Below are positions 35,092 through 46,888 of a stretch of DNA of 64,000 bases, in pieces. The notes beneath the pieces were generated by a model. It was not told the DNA's origin and ran no database searches. It saw only the letters and a program-made list of their open reading frames with translations. Position numbers and translations under genes: made by a program. The stretch covers positions 4,907,123 to 4,971,122 of the forward strand of contig NW_006499827.1 in assembly GCF_000471905.2 (NCBI RefSeq), written 5' to 3'. Position 1 is the first letter of the stretch, and each line of letters starts with the position of its first letter. The DNA is from Amborella trichopoda (lineage: Eukaryota; Streptophyta; Magnoliopsida; Amborellales; Amborellaceae).

Positions 35092-35986
35092 TTGTGTCGC
35101 TGTTTTGGATTTCGAACCATTTTAGAAAGGTATATACAAAGTGGCGAGATAGTTATAAGCAACACATCGCTTCCACATGAGGCTTATGTGGTCAAAACTC
35201 CACAACAAGACAAACCCGAACAAACTCAAATTCTCGCCCTTCTCACCTCAAAAGTACATGCCCTTCAAACCTTTGCAAAGGCACCCGAACCATGGGAGGT
35301 ATATCTAGTCGCGCCAAGATAAAAAGCCTTAAGAGGGAGGCAGTTCGCCAGGCAAATGCAGTGCCCATAACCCCAGCTCAAGAGCCCCAGCCAGCAAAGA
35401 AAAGAAAGGAAAATAAAAAGGTCTCACGAGCTCAACAACATGGGTTCAAACTTCCTCAGCACCCAATCGAAACGACACTCCTTTCCTCCCTTCCCCCCTT
35501 CTTACTCTATATGACTTCGTCCCAAGGCAAATTATTTTTGCCGAAGGCGGTCAATACATGACGGGGAGAGCGATCCAAGATCAGCAAGATAAAAGTGAAG
35601 ACTCAAAAATCACCCTTCAAATGTCTATACAAAGTGATGACCCCAAAAGCAACCCGGTTCGGTCCAATTTAAGTAATGACCATAAAAGCTTCGTCACTTC
35701 TCTCATCTGTGATTCTTCAAACCCTTCTCCCCTCTCAAAGTCTCTATCTGAATTCATCATGGAGAGCCTGAATTTTGAGTCTCTTAATAAGGAACTCAAA
35801 CTCTGCAATATCAGTAAGTGGCATAGCAAGCAGGTGAGGAAGACGATCACCCAAAAGTCTGGACTCTTAAGTGTTGGAGACGTCATAGCCTTTGCCGCCA
35901 AAAAGAAGATGCCTTGTCCCACTCTAGAAGAGACATTTAATCGGCTGCTAAAACCGAAGCCTGAGAAGGAGCCCCAATGGCCTTAG
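35092..35986 (+). pseudogene. Unrecognised frames downstream of E gag
   Basis: Three consecutive plus-strand open stretches (35092-35322, 35292-35561, 35558-35986) follow gag with short overlaps. The last encodes 142 residues with SLSEFIMESLNFESLNKELKLCN, KQVRKTITQKSGLLSVGD and MPCPTLEETFNRLLKPKPEKE. I do not recognise a protease, RT or integrase motif. They may be the degenerate region after gag, or an extra element-specific frame. No host gene is suggested. Confidence 0.4.
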
Positions 35987-38244
35987 AACCTGACTTGGGG
36001 GAGGTCTTGGAAAACTCATTAGGAGCAAGTTCGTCAAAGCCAAGCCCCTAATTAATGGGAGATATTTGAAGAAATAATATCCCTGAACTATGATCCTAGC
36101 TACACGACCTCTAAACTGTTAGTACACGTCCTAGTCGCACGAAGTTAAACTGCTTCTCACAATAGTCCGGGTTATTCGACTTCAAACTATACACCCACGT
36201 CCTAATGGCACGACGTTAAATTGCATCACAAATGGTCTTGAAGGCACGACCTTAAAATCTGCCTTCGTTCGGGCTCGATGCAAGACCTTAAAAAAGCACA
36301 CCAATCTAGCAATCTTGAAGGCATGACCTGAAACACGTCTCCCCATAGTCACAGTGGTATGACCCTAAAACCGCCTCCTCAAAAGACAGACATGACGAAA
36401 ACCCGCAAGGGCATCATGGGCAAAAAAAAAGAGAAAGACACGAGTTTCCTATGAAAACCTGAAAAAGGCGCACACCCCAGGGGTTCGGATAAAAACCCAC
36501 AAGGGCATTCAAATTATTCAAGCCAGACAGTCGGCATGCCCCCTGGTCAAATCAGTCTCCTCGCTCATGTCTTATCCCCACGATCAAGAGGGATAAGAAC
36601 TGAATACAAGAAGAAAGAAAGGTGAGCAAACCATGAAAAAGAGGAGACACAAGCCACAGAGCAAGAAAGAGGATTCAAATTAAAAGGGGATTCATTTCAC
36701 GAACAAAAATGATTTCAAAACCATGGTTACAATTATCGGTAACTATAAAGAGATAGATCCGTTCTGAAATAAGTCTCCCATCCAGAGATACAACCTCCAA
36801 ATGCCCCGCCTCCTTTCAAAACGACGATCTCTTTAAAGGGGCAGTATCATTCTCTTCAAAGGAAACTTGAAAAGAAGAAAAGAACCATTTCTTCTTCTCA
36901 CCATCAAGTGAAGGCAAAGAACTAGATGGTGGTTAAGGGAGCAGCAACGAGCAAAGAGTCGAGCAGAGGATCATATGCTCGACATGTCGGTAGTTCACCC
37001 AAACACTGAACATTGAAGTTGGCCAAATTATTCATTTGGCCAACCACCACGACATGGATTACAGACCCGCAATGATCACCATGGCCCATCATCATTTTCT
37101 GATGGATGAGATTGGGTTTAGGCCTGATGACCTTCAAAATACAGCCTCGAACTTAGTGTTCAAAATCTCAAGCAAACCTTGTAGATCTGGAGGCACGAGC
37201 TCACCATTAATCACGGGATCATCATAAGAACCTTTCAAAACTCTAATGCCAGTGCTAGTTAAGGCCATGGCAACACAGAGGAATACTGCAAGAGGGAAAA
37301 CTCTCTTTCTCTCTCTACAAAAGGAAGACGGCTAAAGAAATAGGGCATTCCAAGGCAGAAAATGCCCCACTCTCCCTCTAACCCTGCTTTTACAGGCCAC
37401 TTCATCCATAGACTGACCACAAAAATGTGTCGCCTCCTTGGCAATGCTCCGTCTGGCCACATGTCAATCTCTCGTCACTTCGTCTCCCTAGCGACACCTC
37501 GTCTGACCCCAAGATGATCTCTCGTCACTTCGCTTCCCTGATGACACCTCGTTTGACTACAAGTTAAATCTTCTATTGTTTCACCTTCTTGATGACACTT
37601 CATCTGCACGCGGTTCCATTTAGCTCTTTGCTAACACTCGCATATCGCAACCTTGGTGTGCCTCCTAGCACAAACACGTGGCTGTGTCGCACCTCTATCC
37701 TCTGACAGCTCAACGATGGTATCCACTACCCCGGTGATCACCATTCAACCATAAACCCTCTGAGAAGGAGTCTCTTCAAGAAAAAGAAGAAGTCGGGCGA
37801 GCATGACAAACATTATCGCGAAAAGAAATCTTTTAGGCGGACATAGCCACGAAGCTATGGGTAAAAACTGTCTGGATAAAAAAATGGGCATGGTGCAAAC
37901 CCGCAGCCATGAGTAAAAATGACATGCAGGCATGACCACGAAGTGATGAGTAAAAGAGTCCTGAAAAGGAAAACCGGGTCTGGTGAAAATCCAAAAGGGC
38001 CCCATGAGTAAAATGGAATCAAAAGGCGGACATGACCTAGAAGTCACGGGTAAAAGAGCCTAAACAAAAAAAAAGGAGTTGGTGAAAACCATTATTATAG
38101 CACTACTCCTACCCCGTTCAGGTGAAAACCCAAAAAGGGCGCTTGAACTAATGAGCAGGTTGATGCAGCTTCCTAACCGAAGACAACTTCAGCCATCTAT
38201 AGGTAGAAAACTTGAAGGCACTTGATGTAATCTGGACCAGCCTT
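35987..38244. other. Non-coding region, probably 3' part of element E
   Basis: It holds repeated short phrases rather than genes: GGCACGACCTTAAA-type words at 36130-36380, AAAACCCGCAAGGGCAT/AAAACCCACAAGGGCAT at 36400-36510, and GCATGACCACGAAG..ATGAGTAAAAG-type units at 37830-38060. Such text is common between the coding part and the 3' LTR of Tat-type elements. The LTR boundary could not be set. Confidence 0.45.
37425..37620. repeat. ~51-bp tandem repeat, about 3 copies
   Basis: TCTCTCGTCACTTCG..TCCCT..GACACCTCGT occurs at about 37467 and 37518, with degenerate copies on both sides. Confidence 0.7.
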
Positions 38245-38930
38245 TCCTAACAACTAGATTGGGACCAAACGTGCACGAAGGGCACTCACTAGTCTGTCCC
38301 AGAGCCAGAAATAAGTTCCTACGATACTGAGATCGACTCAGCCAAAGGACCCTCTGCTATTAAACAACTAGATTGGGACAAAATGCCCACCAAGGGCAAC
38401 CACTAGTCAGCCCTAGAGCCAGAATCAAATTCCTGAAACACTGAGGTCCACTCCACCAAGGACCCTCAACTTTTAACAACTAGATTGGGACAAAACGCCC
38501 ACCAAGGGCACCCACTAGTCGGCCCTAGAGCCAGAATCAAATTCCTACAACACTGAGATCGACTTCACCAAAGGACCCTCAGCTGTTATTAACTAGATTG
38601 GGACCAAGCGCTCAACAAGGGCACCCACTGGTCAGCCCCAGAGCCAAAATTTACCACCAGCTAGATCGGGGCAAAGCACAACAAGGGAACCCACTAGTCA
38701 GGCCCCAGAGCCAAAACAAAGTTTCTGCGACACTAGGGTCAGGCCCTAGAGCCAAAACAAAGTTGTCGCCACACTGGGGTCACATACATCAAAGCCCCTT
38801 AGTTGTTGCACATAAAGCCACCGATGTGAGGTAACGCCCTGAAGCAAGGCACTCACTCACAGCCAGAATTCGCCACCAACTAGATTGGGGCAAAGCCCAC
38901 CAAGGGATCCCACTAGCTAGATCATTACGA
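38245..38930. repeat. ~113-bp minisatellite
   Basis: CAACTAGATTGGGAC starts near 38251, 38365, 38477 and 38590 (spacing 112-114 bp). Each unit continues with AAGGGCA.CCACTAGTC, AGAGCCAGAAT and CACTGAG.TC. Shortened, more diverged units continue to about 38930. Confidence 0.88.
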
Positions 38931-40834
38931 GGCAGTGTTGACATGGAATGGTAAGCTTTTCATGAGGCACCCTATCAACACGCTCCCCCAGAAAATGGAT
39001 TCCAGTAGCATTAGGAATGAAGCCCTTAAGCAGGGCCCCCGATCGCCGGAATTCATTTCGTTCACCCATTCACGGAAAAGCCTGACATGATCTCACCCTC
39101 AAGGGTTGTGTTGACACTAGTGGTCAAGAATAAATAGTGTTGTCGAGAGGCAATAAATACATTTTAGTAAGGATTCGAAAGATGAACTTCGATGGTCAAT
39201 TTTAATTATGAATGCTGCACTTTCACTTCTCTCGAAGAGCAGCATCGGTCGAGGCAAGTTGTTATATGTCATTTTTGACGTACTTGTATTTCCAAATTTA
39301 TAAGCAGAGAACTAGTAACGACCTGGTCCTGTCGGTACCCAAGACACCGTTAGACCATGGAAATGCTGCAAAATAAGCCTAAGACTAGGCAACCTTAGAA
39401 AAAGTGCTAGAACGGCTTTGAAAGACATGAAAGGGGTAGTTTGGGATGCCCGAAGGATACCCACAATGTTTCGTCACATTCCGTTAAGTTTTGATATGAT
39501 CAAGACAAAATTTAGTTCTCAAGACCAGTTCTTATCCTGTCAAAAAGAGACCTTATAACTACAGCCATATGGTAGGGGCATCAAAACAATACCACACTAC
39601 CACCATTACACTCAGAACATCAAAAAACCCCTAGGGACCAAATTTGATCTCAATTGTACCTCCCAGGAACGTCTTGGGCCCAAATTACCACAATAGGGTA
39701 GGTTTTACGCTATTGTGGTGCGGCCTCACTAAACCAGTTTCCAATCTTGGGACTGTATTTTCACATCTCAAGATGATCTTCAAGCATCCGCAAGTCACTC
39801 ATTTGGATTCGAAACAAGCTCAAATTCGGATACAAGCTAGGTCTCAATGACCTGGTCATTTTGACATATGGCACGCGCCATGACATAACCCAGAACTAAA
39901 GCTTTTTTAGAGAGAAGATGAGCTCGAAACCATGAAAATCAGTGCTTTGAAAGAAAAGACATCCCGAGCTTCGTGAATCGATAAATTGAGATCTGTGCAA
40001 TGGATCATCACAAAATCGGGCTCCATGTGACCATGTCACGAAGGGCTACAAACTGGTACAACTTTTGCACTCAATTGAAGGTCGGATAGTGCAAATTCCA
40101 AGGTTGAAGATGGCAAGGTTTTTTCAGCCACCGGAATCCCTTTTTTCGATGACCTCCCAAATTCAGAAATACTTCAAGCAAGAACCAAATCGGACAAAAC
40201 TTGATGCAAAGCGACTATGATGGTCTCCTCTTTAATTTGCAATCAAAATGAAGACTTAGAGCACCATGAATCGCATTGCATTGATGGCCAAAGATCACAA
40301 TCTAGCTAGATTTTTACCCTTCAAGAAAAGTCTCTCTCAAGACGATCAAAAGACATCAAAAAATTCAGAATCGAGCAAATATCAAGTCAACAATGATAAT
40401 CATCCGTATCACTACCACAAGTACTCAAAAAAGCTTCCAAAATCTAGCAATGGCGAGAGGCCCCTCAGAGAGGGATGGTTTCGTCATTACCACAAAAGGT
40501 TTAAGGGGCATTTTGGTCATTATTCCTAAATTCGAGATTTTATTGTAATTTCTTTTAAATATAATTGGGCTTAGTTTTGAGCATCCACCCCTATTTGATG
40601 GGACCTCTATATCAACAAGCTTAGGTCATTTGTAAGTCGGATTGTTCGTTAATGAAATTGAGGCACTAGCTTGACTTTGCTTTTGATTCTTAGATCTAGT
40701 GGAGAGGAAAGAGAAAACTTTTAGAGAGAGAAGCTACCCTTAGCGTAGTCACCGTAACCTACTTTGTGGTCAACAACTGTGACCCACAGTGGACCCACGA
40801 TCTTGTCCTTGACTCTGCACCCTTTCTCTCTCTT
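38931..40834. other. Intergenic, no gene seen
   Basis: The stretch is AT-balanced non-coding sequence. Near 40560-40720, text with GGACCTCTATATCAACAAGC and an ATGAAATTGAGGC block looks like an LTR R region, but no partner LTR was found in the window. Confidence 0.4.
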
Positions 40835-41300
40835 CCCGTGATAAGTTTTGGAGCTGTAGCACCTACGACCCCATCTCTCTTTCCATGCCTCTTTCTCTGC
40901 TGCCTCACGCAGTAACTCTGAACCGCAACAGCCCTACGGTCCTATCTTTCCCTCCACGCCTCCCTTTGTGTAATAGGTTTTTGGAGCCGCAGCCCCTGCA
41001 ACCCGTCTCTCTACTCGCGTCTCTCTCTCTTTGTCCTTGCGCTGTAACTCAAACCGCAGCAGCCCTGTGGTCTCGTCTTTCTCTCCACGTCTCTCTATCA
41101 TCGCGTGATAAGTTTTGGAGCTGCATCCCCTACGACCTCACCTCTCTGCTCGCGTCTCTCTCTCTCTCTCTTGCCTTGCGCGGCAACTCGAAACCATAAT
41201 AGCCCTGCGGTCTCATCTTTCTCTCTTTTCCTCTCTCTCTCTCTTTGCAGGATAAGTTTCGGAGCCGCAGCACCCGTGACCCCGTCTCTCTCTAAGCTCC
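40835..41300. repeat. CT-rich tandem repeat of 130-144 bp
   Basis: ATAAGTTTTGGAGC or close variants occur near 40841, 40970, 41107 and 41251, each followed by CGCAGC.CC and TCTCTCT runs, with CGCAGCAGCCCTGTGGTC-like words between them. About 3.5 units. Open frames here arise from the repeat and are not supported as genes. Confidence 0.8.
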
Positions 41301-43570
41301 TTTTTTGTTATATCCCGATATTTATCACACGCTCAATTTGACATCTCCCAGAGAACCCTCGAGAGCCTTAAACACTCTGATCACCACTCTAACTTCCTCG
41401 CCGTACAGTGTAGTTGAGTAGCGAGGTACACACACTCTTTCACCTTCTCTCACTCGGGTGGAGTCATCCTGAGTAGGTAGTCGAGAGAGTTTGGACTCTG
41501 TAAGCCACTCTGATCGTCAACTTCTGTAGCGTTCGCACAAATAGGGGGAACTTTGTCATCTTTCTCCCTTTATCCTTCCTTTGCCAGCCAATCCTTGTTT
41601 GAGTCAACCAATTTAGAGGGTATTTTCGAGTGTCCATTGTAAATCCTAGAGTAAACAAAGAGAAGAGATGATGCATTAAAGTTTGAGGAGAGTTCATATC
41701 CAAACCGCGCTGGCAGATGTCGGAGGGCTTTGTGATTGTTCTAAGAGGGCACGTGCCCAAGTGTATCCATGCATCCACAAACGACGAGGTAAGTGCCTAA
41801 AACACATCTTCATCGAAAAATCTCTCTTGTCGTTGGTTCCTTGTGCGCGCACCCCTCGCGGTTGTTTGAGAGTCTCTAAACAAGAAAACCAGGCCCCGAC
41901 CAGTTATCTATAGGGAAAATATGTGAACATCGTTCTCATCTACTCACCTAGCTTTTATAACCTTCAATATCTCTTTGATAACCACCAAATATCATCTCCA
42001 CCGTTGATTTCTTAATGATGCTTATCCTCTTTCTCGCCTTCATGCTGGATCTTCACGTCGGCCTTATCTTCTACGTGCATTCCAATTTGTGAGCTGATCT
42101 TCTAGTTCAAACAAATAGATTTTATGGATTTGAATTTGAACTTCAAAGCTTCATGCGAACTTAAAACCGTGCGTAAATCTCTCAACCCTAATCTCAATCA
42201 CTCGCAAACTTTGAATCTATGCGTATCCTATGTAGCCAACCCTTAACCATCCACGAATTCAAATTCACCCCATCTGATGTGGCTAACCATCTCTCTTTTG
42301 AATTTAAATTTACAATTGCGGATCAGTCGAGCTGTCTAATGAGAAAAACCAAGACATATCTTCCATGTTTATTACTCATTGGTTCATCTTTCTGTTCGTC
42401 CCACTGAATATACTTTCTTCTTCTTGCATCAAACATTTCTGCACCTTTAAAGGGTGATCGGATCGAGGATCTAACGGTCTTTATTTCTTGAGAAATTTCT
42501 CACATTAAAGGAGAAATTACAACATCAATAGTCGAAAGTTGTTATGCCTGAACGCACGAGACATGGGGCTTTTAAAGCTTCAACCTTCAACTGATACAAA
42601 ACTTCAAGGAAAAAGGGCTATAACACTCCAAAATAGTTTTTTGAGAGTCTCAATTTGATCCCAAAGCAATCAATCTTCGAGGTATCGGTTAGGGCACATC
42701 CAAACCGATGGTGGATACAGGCATGGGTTAAACCAGGTCCAAATACTACCCAAGTCATATCACTCTAGGCTCATGAGGCCTTAATATGTTCAGGAATTCA
42801 CCTTAATATATCATGACGAGGTTTTTTTTAAGCTCCATCATTCAAAACCCCATTATTTCAAGATACAACAGATCCTTTTAGAGAGTCACATCACATCTCA
42901 CCCATAACCTCCAGTATGCAGTGGGGAGGCATTTATGTGTCAGGGAATATATGCAATCCAGAGTCCCGTCTCAAATAGAAATGTCTTCATGATCTATTAT
43001 CATTGGTCATATGTTATAGCATGTACATAACCAATGATGGGTTCCAATATTAAGCCATATTTGTTCCTCCATTTATCAAATGGATAGACATACATAGAGC
43101 CTTAAGAGTATATGTATCCTAGAACTAGAACGGGATTTTGGCATTATCAGCCATGGGTTAGGATTTTAAAGACTAAACGATGAGTCAAGATTCATTTATG
43201 CATATCAGGCCTTTCGTATGATGGGCCTTGATTACATTATATATTTGCATCACATGGGGTATTTCTTGAAGCCTTAAATGAAGCTTGGCTATCATATCAG
43301 CATTAAAATGCATCTGGTCTTTATATATGAGTGAAAACACACCCAACAATGAGTTAGGGCAAAGGCAATGAGCTCAAGTAGCGTGTGGCTAAATGGTGTG
43401 GAAGGTGCGCTTATTGCTTTGATGTTATCATCGGGCCTTACTCGAATAAGGTGGGGATGAGGCTGGTTGACTCGCCTAAATGGGTGGTTTCTTCCCTGGG
43501 CTCTTCTTCAGAAGTTGGTGCGCACCCTATGGTGTGATTGGGTTAGGATGGTACTCTTGGGGAAAGTTTT
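41301..43570. other. Intergenic, no gene seen
   Basis: Both strands were read; only short frames without recognisable domains are present. Confidence 0.5.
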
Positions 43571-44175
43571 AAAATAAGAAGTGATGACAGTTTTAGGGGA
43601 TTGTGTCACGAGCTTAGGGACAACCAACTCCATGGTCCAGATGTGAAGGTGGTCAGGCACATTCTTGCCATTACTGCTTTTCCCCCATTAAGAGCTGATG
43701 GAATTTCGACAGCATGACGGTTGTCTCTGACCTTCACGATGAACTCCATAGGTGTCCCAGTCCTCATCCTGGCATTCTTGGGATTATAGCCTCGATTAAC
43801 AGCAAGGAGAGTGGGTGCACTGGAGTGGGTCGGGCTTTAGATGCCCCCAGCCTCAAGGCAGGTATATAGGTATCATGAGATGGAATGGGAGGTCGAGGGT
43901 TTTGTGCCTTGGACTTAAGGAAAGCAAACTCCTCTGTCTAGATGTGAAGGTGGTTGGGCACATGCTTGCTTTTATCACTTTGCCCCTGTTAGGAGCTAAC
44001 AAAATTTCGGCAACATGATAGCCATCTATGGCCTTCACGATGAACTCCATAGGTGTCCCAGTCATCTTTTCCAGCGTCCCTAGGTTATAGTCTTATTTGA
44101 CAGTGAGGAGAGAGGGTGCACCAGAGTGAGCCAGGCTTTAGATGCCCCCAGCCTCAAGGCAAGTGTATGGGTATA
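43571..44175. repeat. ~300-bp tandem duplication
   Basis: GATGTGAAGGTGGT occurs at about 43642 and 43941, CACGATGAACTCCATAGG near 43737 and 44036, and CTTTAGATGCCCCCAGCCTC near 43834 and 44133, a spacing of 299-300 bp. On the minus strand both copies encode TGTPMEFIVK in an otherwise diverged frame. No function assigned. Confidence 0.88.
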
Positions 44176-44379
44176 AATCGTATAGGTTTGGGTGTTGGTG
44201 GGCTTACGACGCCGATGACCCTCGGAGCCCATAATAATAATAATGGGGATGTTTAGGGGAGACAAGGCAGCTTTTGAGCCACCTTTGAATCCTTTAAGAC
44301 TGGTAGATGAGCCACTGGTGTGGTGTGTGTGAGATGAATGAGTGTTGAGAGTGAGTGGAGTGGAGTGTGAGTGAAAATG

Positions 44380-44760
44380 GGAGTGACCTTAAGGTCACCT
44401 TAGGTGGGAGGCCGGCAGTCACAATCAAGATGAGAGATGGAGGTGGCCTTAGGGCCACCCTTGTGAAAGGAAGGGCAGGCAGTCAGGGCGTCAATTTTGT
44501 GCTGTAAAAGGAAGGGGTGGCCTTAAGGCTACCCTTTAAAGGTGGGCCAACGGCTAAGATGCTGACCTTGTGTGTGAGAAGTGAGGGGGTGGCCTTAGGA
44601 CTACCCTTTGTGTGAGAATTGAGGGGGTGGCCTTAGGGCCACCCTTTGTGTGAGAAGTGAGGGAGTGGCCTTATGGCCACATCTCAAGTAGCTAGGTTGT
44701 CAATCATGAGTGTGTGGGGTGAGGGACTGACCTTAGGGCCACCCTTCAGAGGTAGACCGG
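44380..44760. repeat. Palindrome-rich minisatellite (38-bp unit)
   Basis: Three 38-bp units start with TGTGAGAA at 44573, 44611 and 44649. The wider block repeats a GGTGGCCTTAGGGCCACC palindrome (44442, 44626; degenerate near 44512, 44587, 44665, 44722). A perfect 16-bp palindrome GTGACCTTAAGGTCAC lies at 44383-44398. Confidence 0.88.
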
Positions 44761-45859
44761 TAGGCTAAGCCACCAATCATGGGTGTGTAAAGTCAGTGGA
44801 GTCGTCAGTTGGTCGGCCGGGCCTCGCGCCCCCTTGCATATGTGTGTACGCATGTGAGTGTGACCCCAATGCCTGTGTGATGTGTGCGTTGATAAAACGT
44901 GCGGTGTGGTGCGATGGCCAACCAACAAATTTAAATTGCAAGGTAGTACTTACCTCGGATATATGTTTGAGATTCAGATGCCTCCAGTGCTTGACCCTAA
45001 GATCCCAAAGTAGAGTTGTCGCTGAAGCCCTCCAATGTCCTTGACAGATGTGGTTTGATCCGACTGCCTCACACTCCTAACCGTGTCGCTATCTCGAAGT
45101 CACGCGCTCACGATGATCAATGGGTCCTATGTGTTTCTACGGTTTTGTTCGGCTTGGTTTGGCTTAGGGTTTGGTTTGTCTTGGGATGTGCCAACGATTA
45201 TGATGGGTAGCTACTAGGTAGGTGGCTATAAGAGAGGTTGACCGGAATCTAACAGAATTTTGAACATATAAGTATTGAATTTGGGTTTTGATTATATTGA
45301 GGAATGAATAGAGGAACATTATATTGGGTTTGCCTTTGTATATCTCTCAATTCTTAATATTCATGACCATCTCTCTCAAATTGTTGTATGCAAAAGTGGC
45401 CCTAATACTCTTATTTCTTTTTTTTCTTTTTGGGTAATTCAGTGGGGAAGACAGCCCCTACCCATTTTTTCAAATAGTTTAGGAGTTAGTTTTTTGAAAC
45501 TATTAGTAAAGTGGGGTCAGTAGAAATAAAAATCATAATGTAGTGACTAAAGTGTGGGGTGCTACCACTACAACCCAATCCGTTTTGAACTACCCTTAAT
45601 ATTCAATACACTATGGAAGTAGCAGGTTAGGTATCAGAAATAAGTTCAAAGCATTGAATAGTTTCTTGAAGGGTACAAAGGCATTCATAAGACAGTTTGT
45701 TCATTATTGTTCTCAATTCTAATGAACGCATTAGCAACAGACCAACTAATCAAAATGAGCTGGCAGGATGGGTGTGCTCAACGAACAACTCTCTCTTTCT
45801 CTCTCTCTTTTGAGGCTTTACATGGATAAATATTAAGTTCATTTGCTAATAAGGCTTAT
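44761..45859. other. Intergenic, no gene seen
   Basis: GC-mixed then AT-rich non-coding sequence up to the LTR of element F; no coding frame or repeat worth naming. Confidence 0.5.
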
Positions 45860-46888
45860 TGAGTTATTTTTTAAAATGTAGAGAAAGTGGGATCGCTTGA
45901 ATTATGGGCTCAAAAAAACTCAGATCTAGTCTTTTTCTCAGTCCACTGGCAGCGCCAGCTCCAAATCTGTATTTTGATTTAAAAAAAATGCTTCTAAATT
46001 TAATTAAATCTGTTGATGAATTAATTTCTAGAAAAAAATAAAATAAAGCGGATAATTAAATGAAGAAAAACAAACTAAATTAAGCAAAAAAAGATATACT
46101 TACCTCTAAAGACTCGAAACCCGGAGTTTCGAGCTTAAATCAGGCCGCTCTTCCAATTTGTGCAGCCATATATATTTTTTAGATGTTTTTGCTTTCTATA
46201 ATTGGTATATCTAAGGTTCTTTGACCCAGATTTAGGGTTCCTAAAGCAAAGAGAAAAGCTGAGAATTTTAGGTATGGTCTACCTAAGCTTTTCTTAGGAT
46301 TTGAGGAGAGTTTCTTAGTTTTATAAGGTTTTTGGAATCTCCAAGGTTGAATATGAATTCAAATTTTTTTTGTGATTTTTGGGATTTTTGGGAATTTTTT
46401 CTAATTTTTAAGATTGATCTAAGGGTTTTTTTTATTTTTGGTATTTTTAGTATTTTTGCGCTATTTTTCTAATTTCAGAAATTTTTAAGAGATTTCTTGA
46501 TCTCGTTTTTTATCCTTTTTTTGGGGTTCTGAAGGGGGTATTTATAGAATTCCATTGGTGATTTTTTCTAATTTTTTTGGAATTTTTTTTAGATTTTTTT
46601 ATTATTTATCTTGAAGCTTGAGCCTTATCTAATTAAAGAAAATATTTTTACTACATCATAAAAATGCATTAACTGCATCATAAATAAATTTTATGTGTCA
46701 TCAAGCTACGTTTGGGCCTGCTAAGCCGCGTTACAGCCCGGCCCACGACCCGACACTTGAGTCTTACAAGGACTAATTGTCATTTGTTATATCATTTTAT
46801 CTGTAGGTCCAGGTTGTGTGGCCCTTCAGAACCAGAATTGAGGTTTTTAGGAGTTTTCTTAACCAGAATTTCGAGGGGGGTGTCTACA
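45860..46888 (-). mobile_element. 3' LTR of element F
   Basis: 1029 bp. It shares blocks GCATCATAAAT, CGTTACAGCCCGGCCCA, GACTAA.TTGTCATTTG and AGGAGTTTTCTTA with the right LTR. The middle is very AT-rich with many T runs. Confidence 0.75.

Noticed and set aside
40885..41341. Two overlapping Ser/Leu-rich plus-strand frames
   Set aside because: Both fall in the CT-rich tandem repeat and are open in two frames; not supported as genes.
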